In this document: positions 1-7,985 of the stretch, piece by piece
How the letters are laid out: each line of letters starts with the position of its first letter
How positions within the stretch are numbered: the first letter of the stretch is position 1
Source of the DNA: Actinomycetes bacterium
GTDB taxonomy: Bacteria; Actinomycetota; Actinomycetes; Actinomycetales; Demequinaceae
DNA: 15,841 nt
NCBI GenBank assembly: GCA_023432235.1
Contig: JAEYUX010000040.1
Span: 1-15,841 of the forward strand
Direction: 5' to 3'
Made by a program: the position numbers and the translations under genes
Notes under the pieces: generated by a model
Told to the model about the DNA's origin: nothing
Database searches by the model: none
Seen by the model: the letters and a program-made list of their open reading frames with translations, nothing else

Positions 1-94
1 CGCTTCCCCCGGAAGGCGCGTATCGCCTCGGCGGATAGCACTCCACGAATTCGCGTCATGTATGACGTCGTATCCGCATGACGCCCGTGGATTA

Positions 95-134
95 CTCGCA
101 CCTCTGGAGCCAAAGTGGCTCGTGCGAGGAAGGG
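95..134 (+). promoter_or_regulatory. Hairpin overlapping the rho ribosome binding site
   Basis: CTCGCAC (95-101) is exactly complementary to GTGCGAG (122-128), and inside it GAGCCA (107-112) pairs with TGGCTC (116-121) around a 3-base loop. Together they form a 13-bp hairpin with one 5-base bulge (102-106). The 3' arm includes the first three bases of the purine-rich Shine-Dalgarno stretch GAGGAAGGG (126-134) that serves the GTG at 140. The pairing is read directly from the sequence. A role in controlling rho translation is inferred. Confidence 0.5.
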
Positions 135-139
135 AAATC

Positions 140-1927
<1,788 letters not shown>

Positions 1928-1942
1928 TTCCGCAACTGCGCA

Positions 1943-1984
1943 ACAAGGGGCCTGACGCTTCCCGGCGTCGGGCCCCTTGTCTGT
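1943..1984 (+). terminator. Intrinsic terminator after rho
   Basis: ACAAGGGGCC (1943-1952) pairs perfectly with GGCCCCTTGT (1971-1980). The helix continues inward with TGACGC (1953-1958) against GCGTCG (1965-1970), one pair being G-U. This makes a 16-bp stem with a 6-base loop, followed by the moderately T-rich CTGTTT. It starts 15 bases after the rho stop codon. The minus strand lacks a T-run at the matching end, so it should work mainly for rho. Confidence 0.9.
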
Positions 1985-2027
1985 TTGCCCGGTCGTCACC
2001 TGCGTCGGCGGCGACCTACTCGCTCCA

Positions 2028-2122
2028 CTCGCGCTCTAGTCGCGCTTCAGCCACCCCCCGCTCGCGCTTCAGCCACCCCCGCTCGCGCTCCCCGCCGCCC
2101 CCGCTCGCTATCCTCGCGCTGG
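2028..2122 (+). repeat. C-rich imperfect tandem repeat of about 21 bp
   Basis: Units begin near 2039, 2060, 2081 and 2103, and a partial unit lies at 2028-2039. The first two full units are almost identical (a CGCGCTTCAGCC core followed by a run of C). The third is diverged, and the fourth keeps only its first bases. By hand count the stretch 2041-2102 has 39 C and 12 G out of 62. It lies between the rho terminator and the convergent gene's 3' end. I see no credible coding potential in it. Confidence 0.7.
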
Positions 2123-2173
2123 AAGGTAGCGGTGGTCGAGCGCGCGGCGGAACTGACCCTCAGTGCCTTCTAG
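2119..2173 (+). repeat. Left copy of degenerate direct repeat flanking the DUF559 gene
   Basis: This 55-base stretch aligns without gaps to 3185-3239 and matches at 37 of 55 positions by hand. The identity is concentrated at the ends: CTGGAAGG (2119-2126) and AGTGCCTTCTAG (2162-2173) are exact. This copy contains the stop codon of the minus-strand gene (2170-2172). It may be an old duplication flanking the gene; the origin is inferred. Confidence 0.5.
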
Positions 2174-3105
2174 GCGAGCGTTGCAGATAGCCGATTTGCG
2201 GCGATCGCGAGCACCTGCTGGCGAACCCACCCGGGCCGTGTCACCACGTCATTCCAGGTGAAGCGAATTGTGAGATAGCCCGCCGCCGCGAGAGCGATGG
2301 ACCGCTCGTTGTCCGCCGCCACAGCGTCGGCGCCCGAGTGGTAACGCTTGCCATCAAGCTCGACCACAAGCCGTGCTTTTCTGTGCAACATGTCGACGGT
2401 CACGGGCGTCGGCCGGAGCCGCAACGAAACTTGCCGTTCAAAGTCAGCGAAGGCCTTCCCCCGAAACACCTCGCGCCTAGCGCGGACCTCAAGGGGAGAG
2501 GTGGCGCCCGCGGCGAATTCATCGAGGAGTCCTCGCAACAGCGCGCGCTGCGGGATCCGTGGTGCCCGGTCGACCTCGCGCCGCAATTGTGACCAGTGGC
2601 AAACGCGTCGCCACAGCGCCTCGTAGAAGATGCCAGGCCGTGCTCTTGTCGGTGAGTAGATCCATGCATCGAGAAGTGCGCGTTCGGGAAGTGCGCAGCG
2701 AACTCCAAAGGGCTTGCTCAAGCCACGAAGCGGGCCCGTTTGGTGCGCGTGGACCCAAGCCGGCGGGCGCAGATGATGAGTGGCGGGGACGATGACGTCG
2801 GCGCGAAACCACTCGGGTGCGGAAAGGTCAGGAGCGTACAGACGTAGCGCCAATGTGCCGGTGATGAGGCCAAGGGGCTTCCACGTACTCACCGCGCGCG
2901 CCCTCACCACGTCATCGTCAAGCACCGCGGTTGCGACGTACACGTCGGGTAAGAGCCGTGTGACGGCGCCATTGCGCAACGAGGTGCGCAGATGGGACCG
3001 GCCCCATATCGACGCAATGTCGCGGCTTGTCATCGCGAGGCGCTGAACCGCGAGGACCTCGGCAACAGGGCCTGCTGGTTCGGAGAACGCTGGAATGGGT
3101 TGCAC
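2170..3105 (-). CDS. AbiEi-like / DUF559 (Vsr-like nuclease fold) protein
   Basis: The protein has 311 aa. Its N-terminal part (about 14-60, ending LLPDVYVATA) resembles the winged-helix domain of the AbiEi antitoxin family. The middle (about 70-195) follows the same family pattern. The C-terminal part (about 203-300) is a DUF559 domain of the Vsr-like restriction-endonuclease fold, with candidate active-site residues E206, D238, E249 and D251 (VVELDGKRYH), a conserved D265/R268 (DNER), and the closing GYLTIRFTWNDV (276-287). Similar two-part proteins are common as single genes in Actinobacteria and often carry a type IV toxin-antitoxin label. Nuclease activity and any toxin partner are unproven, and no AbiEii-like toxin gene lies beside it. 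The start is GTG at 3105, behind a weak AGGG; an in-frame ATG at 3033 would cut into the N-terminal domain. It is convergent with rho, divergent from rpmE, and the one gene foreign to the conserved block. Confidence 0.85.
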   Translation of the reverse strand: MQPIPAFSEPAGPVAEVLAVQRLAMTSRDIASIWGRSHLRTSLRNGAVTRLLPDVYVATAVLDDDVVRARAVSTWKPLGLITGTLALRLYAPDLSAPEWFRADVIVPATHHLRPPAWVHAHQTGPLRGLSKPFGVRCALPERALLDAWIYSPTRARPGIFYEALWRRVCHWSQLRREVDRAPRIPQRALLRGLLDEFAAGATSPLEVRARREVFRGKAFADFERQVSLRLRPTPVTVDMLHRKARLVVELDGKRYHSGADAVAADNERSIALAAAGYLTIRFTWNDVVTRPGWVRQQVLAIAANRLSATLA

Positions 3106-3156
3106 CGCCCTATGTCACCGCAATCCAGGTCTTGTTGGTGAGCCGGTTTGCCAATC

Positions 3157-3165
3157 TGTGGACAA
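3157..3165 (-). promoter_or_regulatory. DnaA-box-like 9-mer
   Basis: The minus strand reads TTGTCCACA, which matches the DnaA-box consensus described for Streptomyces. I noticed only one copy here, so it may be chance or a solitary titration or regulatory site rather than part of an origin. Confidence 0.2.
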
Positions 3166-3184
3166 CGGCGCTCCTGCTTGTCCC

Positions 3185-3239
3185 CTGGAAGGCGTTCTTG
3201 GTCAACTGAACGGGCGCACTAGCCGTGAGTGCCTTCTAG
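3185..3239 (+). repeat. Right copy of degenerate direct repeat flanking the DUF559 gene
   Basis: This is the partner of 2119-2173. CTGGAAGG (3185-3192) and AGTGCCTTCTAG (3228-3239) are exact matches at the same 43-base spacing as in the left copy. It lies 79 bases upstream of the minus-strand gene's start codon and in front of rpmE. Confidence 0.5.
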
Positions 3240-3270
3240 CGCGAATAAAGGAGCGGAAGCGGGGAGACGC

Positions 3271-3310
3271 GAGCAGCGGCGAGCAGCGGCGAGCAGCGGC
3301 GAGGAGCGGA
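3271..3310 (+). repeat. 10-bp tandem repeat, three perfect copies and one degenerate
   Basis: GAGCAGCGGC occurs three times in a row without a mismatch (3271-3300). A fourth copy at 3301-3310 matches 8 of 10 positions. The array lies about 30 bases before the proposed rpmE -10 element, between two divergent genes. The period of about one helical turn would place each copy on the same face of the DNA. No protein partner is known from the sequence. Confidence 0.85.
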
Positions 3311-3337
3311 GGCTGGGTGTCGCGGTGAGGCCAGTGT

Positions 3338-3346
3338 TGTTAGACT
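3338..3346 (+). promoter_or_regulatory. Extended -10 promoter element for rpmE
   Basis: TGTTAGACT combines an extended -10 TG with the hexamer TAGACT, a good actinobacterial -10 form (TAnnnT). The expected -35 position (about 3318-3323) has no convincing hexamer, so recognition would rest on the extended -10 and perhaps on factors bound at the repeats just upstream. Transcription would start near 3353, the first base of the leader hairpin. Confidence 0.4.
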
Positions 3347-3352
3347 GTTTCG

Positions 3353-3436
3353 CTGGTCCGTTCGTCAACGGCCAGACGCTCCCGGTTCACCGTCGCAAGA
3401 TCTGCGTGCGGACCCGGCGGCACACTAAGGGAGATC
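3353..3436 (+). promoter_or_regulatory. Structured rpmE leader, possible L31 autoregulatory RNA
   Basis: CTGG-T-CCGTT (3353-3362) pairs with AACGGCCAG (3367-3375) around loop CGTC, giving a 9-bp stem with one bulged T. GGTCCG (3355-3360), part of the same stem, is also exactly complementary to CGGACC (3409-3414) nearer the start codon, so two exclusive folds are possible. AAGGGAG (3427-3433) is the ribosome binding site. L31 leader RNA motifs have been described in Actinobacteria; membership of this leader in that class is inferred. Confidence 0.4.
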
Positions 3437-3646
3437 ATGAAGAAGGACATTCACCCCGAGTACGTGGCCACCACTGTCACGTGCACCTGCGGCAACACGT
3501 TTGAGACCCGCAGCACCGTCACCTCTGGTGCGATCAGCGTCGAGGTTTGCTCGGCCTGCCACCCGTTCTACACGGGCAAGCAGAAGATCATGGACACCGG
3601 TGGTCGAGTCGCGCGCTTCGAAAAGCGCTACGGCAAGACGAACTAA
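3437..3646 (+). CDS. rpmE: 50S ribosomal protein L31, zinc-binding form
   Basis: L31 has 69 aa and sits on the central protuberance of the large ribosomal subunit, where it helps bridge the two subunits. It opens MKKDIHPEY, which is typical of the family. Four cysteines form a zinc site: C16-x-C18 and C38-x-x-C41. It is therefore the C+ (zinc-dependent) type rather than the zinc-free paralogue usually induced by zinc starvation. FYTGKQKI (44-51) and the basic C-terminus also fit the family, and the length is normal. The ATG at 3437 follows AAGGGAG. It precedes prfA by 21 bases and probably heads the translation-gene cluster. Confidence 0.97.
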   Translation: MKKDIHPEYVATTVTCTCGNTFETRSTVTSGAISVEVCSACHPFYTGKQKIMDTGGRVARFEKRYGKTN

Positions 3647-3667
3647 GCGCTGGGACGCCGCGACAAC

Positions 3668-4753
3668 GTGGCCGAAGCATTCGCAGCCGTCCAGCCCTTG
3701 CTGGCGGAATACGCCGACATTGAGCGCCAGCTCGCTGACCCGTCTGTGCACGCAGACACGGGTCGCGCCCGCACGCTCGGACGGCGGTTCGCGGAACTCG
3801 GCCGGGTTGTCGCGGCGCATCGCGCGTGGGCCGCGGCGGACGATGACTTGGCAGCAGCCAAGGAAATGGCCGACGTTGACCCGGAGTTCGCGAGCGAAGT
3901 GCCAGCGCTCGAGAAGGTGCTGAGCGACGCAACCGAGAATCTGCGCCGCATCCTCATTCCGCGTGACCCCGACGATGCCCGCGACGCGATCATCGAGATC
4001 AAGTCGGGAGAAGGCGGCGAAGAGTCCGCCTTGTTCGCGGGTGACTTGCTGAAGATGTACATGAAGTACGCCGAAAGCAAGGGCTGGAAGACGGAAATCC
4101 TCGAGTCGGTCCACACCGATATGGGCGGCTACAAAGATGTCTCGATTGCGGTGAAGGCGGTCGGCGCCGTTCAGCCGGAGGACGGCGTGTGGGCCCACCT
4201 CAAGTACGAGGGCGGCGTTCACCGCGTCCAGCGTGTACCCGCGACCGAATCGCAAGGGCGCATCCACACGTCCGCCGCAGGTGTGCTCGTCTACCCCGAG
4301 GCTGAGGAAGTCTCCGAGGTGGAGATCGACCCCAACGACGTGCGCGTTGACGTGTTCCGCTCGTCCGGTCCCGGTGGTCAGTCCGTCAACACGACCGACT
4401 CCGCCGTGCGCCTCACGCACATCCCCACGGGCATCGTGGTGAGTTGCCAGAACGAAAAGAGCCAACTCCAGAACAAGGAGTCCGCCTTCCGCATTCTGCG
4501 CGCCCGTCTCCTTGCGGCCCAGCGCGAAGCGGCAGAGGCTGAGGCACAAGACATGCGCAAATCGCAGGTGCGCACCGTTGACCGCTCCGAGCGAATCCGC
4601 ACGTACAACTTCCCCGAGAACCGCATTGCGGATCACCGCACGGGATACAAGTCGTACAACCTCGACCAGGTCCTCGCGGGCGACCTCGGCCCGGTCATTC
4701 AGTCGGCAATCGACGCCGACGAGGCCGCTCGGTTGGCCGCCGCCGAGGACTAA
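3668..4753 (+). CDS. prfA: Peptide chain release factor 1
   Basis: RF1 (361 aa) reads UAA and UAG stop codons in the ribosomal A site and triggers hydrolysis of the peptidyl-tRNA ester. The N-terminal helical domain (about 1-100) is followed by the acidic GEGGEE segment (114-119). The stop-codon-reading PAT tripeptide is at 191-193, within HRVQRVPATESQGRIHTSA, and is diagnostic for RF1 over RF2. The catalytic GGQ loop is RSSGPGGQSVN (231-241), with Q238 the expected methylation site. Length and motif order are normal. The GTG start at 3668 has only a weak purine stretch upstream, so translation may be coupled to rpmE. The methylase gene for Q238 follows 3 bases downstream. Confidence 0.97.
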   Translation: MAEAFAAVQPLLAEYADIERQLADPSVHADTGRARTLGRRFAELGRVVAAHRAWAAADDDLAAAKEMADVDPEFASEVPALEKVLSDATENLRRILIPRDPDDARDAIIEIKSGEGGEESALFAGDLLKMYMKYAESKGWKTEILESVHTDMGGYKDVSIAVKAVGAVQPEDGVWAHLKYEGGVHRVQRVPATESQGRIHTSAAGVLVYPEAEEVSEVEIDPNDVRVDVFRSSGPGGQSVNTTDSAVRLTHIPTGIVVSCQNEKSQLQNKESAFRILRARLLAAQREAAEAEAQDMRKSQVRTVDRSERIRTYNFPENRIADHRTGYKSYNLDQVLAGDLGPVIQSAIDADEAARLAAAED

Positions 4754-4756
4754 GGC

Positions 4757-5644
4757 GTGGCGCAGCTTCTCGCCGACATCGTGGCGCGATGCGCGGCGGG
4801 ATTGCGCGAGGCGGGCATCGACAGTCCCGACGCCGACGCTGTCATCCTTGTCGGCCACGCCGCGGGGCTCTCCACCAGCGACGTTCGCACGGGCATGGTG
4901 ACGGGCAAGACGATTGACGACGCCGTCGTTGCCGATATCGACGATCTCACCGCACGCAGGCGGCGCCGCGAGCCCCTCCAGCACATCACCGGGGTCGCGG
5001 CCTTCCGTTTCCTCGAGCTGCAGGTCGGCGAGGGCGTCTTTGTTCCCCGCCCAGAAACGGAGATCGTGGCTCAGGCTGCGATCGATGCCGCACATCGTCT
5101 TGCTTCGGGCGGTGCATCCCCGCTCGTCATCGACCTGTGCTCAGGCTCAGGCGCGATTGCCCTCAGCGTGGTGACGGAAGTGACGAACGCGCACGTGATC
5201 GCCCTTGAGCGCGAGCCGCACGCAATCGCCTGGTTGCGCCGCAATGCCGACGCACTTCCTGCCGACGCCCGAGCCCGCCTCACCGTGGTGGAAGGCGACG
5301 TGACTGACCAGACCGTGCTGGCGTCGGCCGAAGGCACGGCGGACGTGGTCGTCTCTAACCCTCCCTACGTGCCCCCTCACGAGGCACCCACCCAGCCCGA
5401 GGCGCGCCACGACCCCGCGGCGGCGCTATACGGCGGGGGAGCGGACGGCCTTGACGTCCCACGAGCCGTCATGGCGGCGGCCCGTCGACTGCTCAAACCG
5501 GGTGGCACCTTTGTCATGGAGCACTCGTCGAGCCAAGGCGCCGACGCTGTCGCAGCGCTCGCGGCACACGGCGGATTTGCCGACGCGACCACCGTGCCAG
5601 ACCTTGCCGGGCTCGACCGCATCCTTCTCGCTCGGCGCGCGTGA
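4757..5644 (+). CDS. prmC: Release factor glutamine N5-methyltransferase
   Basis: PrmC (HemK) transfers a methyl group from S-adenosylmethionine to the glutamine of the GGQ motif in release factors, which speeds peptide release. The 295-aa protein has an N-terminal helical substrate domain (about 1-85, with QHITG at 75-79), then VPRPETE (96-102), the SAM-binding loop DLCSGSGAIAL (126-136), the acidic end of beta-2 (E151), and the catalytic NPPY (201-204) that binds the glutamine amide. All hallmark residues are present. The GTG start lies 3 bases after the prfA stop, so enzyme and substrate are made from adjacent genes. Confidence 0.96.
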   Translation: MAQLLADIVARCAAGLREAGIDSPDADAVILVGHAAGLSTSDVRTGMVTGKTIDDAVVADIDDLTARRRRREPLQHITGVAAFRFLELQVGEGVFVPRPETEIVAQAAIDAAHRLASGGASPLVIDLCSGSGAIALSVVTEVTNAHVIALEREPHAIAWLRRNADALPADARARLTVVEGDVTDQTVLASAEGTADVVVSNPPYVPPHEAPTQPEARHDPAAALYGGGADGLDVPRAVMAAARRLLKPGGTFVMEHSSSQGADAVAALAAHGGFADATTVPDLAGLDRILLARRA

Positions 5645-5657
5645 CAGACTAAGGGGC

Positions 5658-6311
5658 GTGATTCTGCCCTGCTTCGATCCCGCCACGTGGGGCCCGTCGA
5701 TTGATGCCGCCGTTCATGCGGTGTCTCGCGGCGAGGTGGTGGTGCTTCCTACCGACACGGTTTATGGGGTAGGCGCCGATGCGTTTAGCCCCGACGCTGT
5801 CGAACGCGTGCTGCTTGCTAAGGGTCGGGATCGGCAGATGCCACCGCCCGTGCTCATCCCGTCCATTCAGACTGTTGAGGGGCTTGCCATCGATGTCCCG
5901 GCAGCTGCGCGGGCGCTGATGGAGGCGTTGTGGCCGGGACCGCTCACCGTCATCGTGAAGGCGCAACCGAGCCTCGCGTGGGATCTCGGTGAGACAAACG
6001 GAACAGTCGCGCTACGTGTACCGGATCACGGTGCCGCCCTCGCTCTGCTTGCCAGAACCGGTCCGCTGGCGGTGACGAGCGCGAACCGCACCGGGCAGCC
6101 GCCAGCCACCACCGCGGATGATGCACAGCAACAACTTGGGGCAGCCGTATCCGTGTACCTGGACGGCGGAGATAGCCCGCTTGGTACCGCATCGACCATC
6201 GTCGACGCGACCGGCCCCGCACTGACGGTGGTGCGTGACGGGGGAGTGAGTTGGGAGCGCTTGGTGGAGATCGCGGGCGTCGACGCCTTTGATGATGGAG
6301 CCGCCGAGTGA
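5658..6311 (+). CDS. tsaC: L-threonylcarbamoyladenylate synthase
   Basis: This TsaC/Sua5-family enzyme (217 aa) condenses threonine, bicarbonate and ATP into threonylcarbamoyl-AMP, the donor for the t6A37 modification of ANN-decoding tRNAs. Motifs: PTDTVYGVG (31-39), AKGR (54-57) then MPPPVLI (61-67), WPGPLT (92-97), LRVPDH (119-124), TSANRTGQ (140-147) and STIVD (179-183). It is the short form without the Sua5 C-terminal domain. The reading frame stays open back to 5451, inside prmC, but the GTG at 5658 follows AAGGGG and starts where the family does. The 13-base gap after prmC and the GTGA overlap with the next gene indicate one operon. The partners TsaB, TsaD and TsaE are not in the window. 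Confidence 0.93.
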   Translation: MILPCFDPATWGPSIDAAVHAVSRGEVVVLPTDTVYGVGADAFSPDAVERVLLAKGRDRQMPPPVLIPSIQTVEGLAIDVPAAARALMEALWPGPLTVIVKAQPSLAWDLGETNGTVALRVPDHGAALALLARTGPLAVTSANRTGQPPATTADDAQQQLGAAVSVYLDGGDSPLGTASTIVDATGPALTVVRDGGVSWERLVEIAGVDAFDDGAAE

Positions 6312-7480
6312 AGGTCTACCTCGCGCTCCTCGTCATCTCTGCGCTTGTCACGTATGTCGCGACGCCCGTGATGCGGCATCTCGCAATTCGTTTGGGCGCT
6401 GTGACGGCGGTCCGTGAGCGTGACGTCCACGTGGTGCCGACGGCACGGCTCGGGGGATTGGCAATCTTCCTCGGACTCGCGGCAGGGCTTGTCGTCGCGT
6501 CAACGGTGCCGTTCTTGTCGCGTGTCTTTGAAGTGTCGAACTCCGCGTGGGGCGTGCTTGGCGGTGCGGCCCTCGTCTGTGCCATTGGCGTTGCGGACGA
6601 CGTATGGGACCTCGACTGGATGGCGAAGCTCGCCGGCCAGATTCTCGCAGCGCTCCTCATGGCGTGGGGCGGTATTCAACTGGTGGCACTGCCGATCGGT
6701 GGGCGCACCATCGGCGATTCGTATCTGTCACTTATCGCCACGGTTGTCATCGCCGTGCTCGCGATTAACGCCGTTAACTTTGTCGACGGACTGGATGGCC
6801 TCGCCGCTGGCGTTGTCGCCATTGGCGGCGGAGCCTTCATGGTCTACTCCTACGTCATCGCGCGAGGCGCGTCGCCAGGGGACTACTCATCGCTTGCCAC
6901 CGTCATCGTTGCCGTCATGGTGGGCGCCTGTCTTGGCTTCCTCCCGCACAACGTTCACCCGGCACGCATCTTCATGGGCGACTCCGGCTCGATGGTGCTC
7001 GGCCTCACATTTGCCGCCGCGTCGATCACCGTGACGGGGCAGATTGACCCGAGCCTTGTGAGCCAGCGCGAACAGATCCCCGCGTTCTTGCCGATCATCT
7101 TGCCTCTCGCCGTGGTGGCCGTGCCGCTCATCGACATGGGACTCGCCTTCTTCCGGCGTCTTGGCCGCGGGCAGTCGCCTTTCAAGCCCGACGCTCACCA
7201 CCTTCACCACCGCCTCTTGCGTTTTGGCCACTCTCACCGCTGGGCGGTCTTCGTCCTGTGGCTGTGGACCTTTGTGTTGTCAGCGTCGGCCGTCTCGCTC
7301 GTCTTCATGCGGATTCGGTGGGGACTGGCGGTGCTCGTTATTGGCACATTTGTCGCATCCGCGGTGACATTTTCGCCGGGCGTGAGGCGGCTCGTGTTCC
7401 GGGTGTGGCACCGCATCAGTGGGTCGACCCACGAGGACGAGGACGAAGCAGAAAAGAAACAGGAGGCACAACGTGACTGA
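6308..7480 (+). CDS. wecA: Polyprenyl-phosphate GlcNAc-1-phosphate transferase, WecA/TagO family
   Basis: This is a multi-pass membrane enzyme (390 aa, about ten or eleven hydrophobic helices) of the MraY/WecA superfamily. It would move GlcNAc-1-phosphate from UDP-GlcNAc to a polyprenyl phosphate, the first step of lipid-linked envelope polymer synthesis. Family motifs: VPTARLGGLAIF (43-54), the magnesium-binding DDVWDLD (97-103), NAVNFVDGLDGLAAG (154-168), FMGDSGS (222-228) and the histidine motif DAHHLHHRL (295-303). The histidine motif favours WecA/TagO over MraY. A charged tail ends the protein (EDEDEAEKKQE). The GTG start overlaps the tsaC stop (GTGA, 6308-6311), suggesting coupled translation. 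The M. tuberculosis gene in this position is wecA (Rv1302). The precise lipid and sugar specificity is inferred. Confidence 0.92.
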   Translation: MKVYLALLVISALVTYVATPVMRHLAIRLGAVTAVRERDVHVVPTARLGGLAIFLGLAAGLVVASTVPFLSRVFEVSNSAWGVLGGAALVCAIGVADDVWDLDWMAKLAGQILAALLMAWGGIQLVALPIGGRTIGDSYLSLIATVVIAVLAINAVNFVDGLDGLAAGVVAIGGGAFMVYSYVIARGASPGDYSSLATVIVAVMVGACLGFLPHNVHPARIFMGDSGSMVLGLTFAAASITVTGQIDPSLVSQREQIPAFLPIILPLAVVAVPLIDMGLAFFRRLGRGQSPFKPDAHHLHHRLLRFGHSHRWAVFVLWLWTFVLSASAVSLVFMRIRWGLAVLVIGTFVASAVTFSPGVRRLVFRVWHRISGSTHEDEDEAEKKQEAQRD

Positions 7481-7907
7481 AGCCAAGGAAGCAGAGGGCG
7501 CCGCGTACCGCTGGGCGATGCGGGCAACGGGCATCGTCCTGGGCGTGATCGCGATTGTGGGGACCGTGGTCGGCGGAATCGTCGCCGGAGCTCCCGGTGT
7601 GTGGGGAGCGCTCGCTGGTGTGGCCGTTGCGGCGATCTCGGGACTCGTCACACAGGCCGCAATGGTGCTCGGATACCGCAAAGAGCCCCACATTTTTGCC
7701 ACGTATGTCGGCGGTTCCTGGCTCGCCAAAATGGTGGTGATCGTCGTGGGACTTTTGGCACTTGCGCAGGTAGATGCCCTTGATCGGCGCACGTTTGGCA
7801 TTGTCGCGGTCGTCGCAGTGGTCGCGACGCTCGGAGTTGACCTTCGCGCGGTGAAGCACGCGCGCATTTCTTACACCGGATCCGGTTCAGAGACGGGCTC
7901 TGCATAG
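7473..7907 (+). CDS. AtpI-like small membrane protein
   Basis: This 144-aa protein has four hydrophobic segments (roughly 17-38, 42-66, 77-99 and 107-124) and short charged ends. It lies where the AtpI-like protein (Rv1303 in M. tuberculosis) precedes atpB. AtpI-type proteins are thought to help assemble the c-ring or carry cations; sequence conservation is low, so position is the main evidence. The GTG at 7473 follows a perfect AGGAGG (7461-7466) at ideal spacing and overlaps the wecA 3' end by 8 bases. The upstream in-frame open stretch from 7419 lies inside wecA and is ignored. The C-terminus is Gly/Ser-rich (SGSETGSA). Confidence 0.8.
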   Translation: MTEAKEAEGAAYRWAMRATGIVLGVIAIVGTVVGGIVAGAPGVWGALAGVAVAAISGLVTQAAMVLGYRKEPHIFATYVGGSWLAKMVVIVVGLLALAQVDALDRRTFGIVAVVAVVATLGVDLRAVKHARISYTGSGSETGSA

Positions 7908-7915
7908 GTTAGGCT
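7886..7915 (+). promoter_or_regulatory. Candidate promoter for the atp operon
   Basis: TTCAGA (7886-7891) and TAGGCT (7910-7915) are separated by 18 bases and resemble -35 and -10 elements, with moderate matches. The pair spans the end of the AtpI-like gene and the 78-base gap before atpB, the longest gap in the 3437-15561 block. A small hairpin, AGGCGC (7939-7944) with GCGCCT (7954-7959), lies in the resulting leader. Confidence 0.3.
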
Positions 7916-7985
7916 TGCCACCAGTTCCACACAGACGCAGGCGCCATGTGTGCGCGCCTTGCCGCCATTTCTGGGAGAGAAGCGA

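Noticed and set aside
38..66. TATGAC at 61-66 as a rho -10 promoter element
   Set aside because: The match is partial and no -35 element is found at the right distance.
62..139. ATG at 62 as the rho start, adding 26 residues
   Set aside because: It has no Shine-Dalgarno sequence, the added residues do not look like Rho, and the in-frame GTG at 140 has a strong ribosome binding site.
2115..2144. CGCGCT/AGCGCG inverted repeat as a terminator for the minus-strand gene
   Set aside because: The stem is 6 bp with an 18-base loop and no T-run in the relevant direction.
3425..5095. 556-codon minus-strand frame opposite rpmE, prfA and prmC
   Set aside because: It is a shadow of well-supported genes, spans three of them and has no recognisable domain or ribosome binding site.
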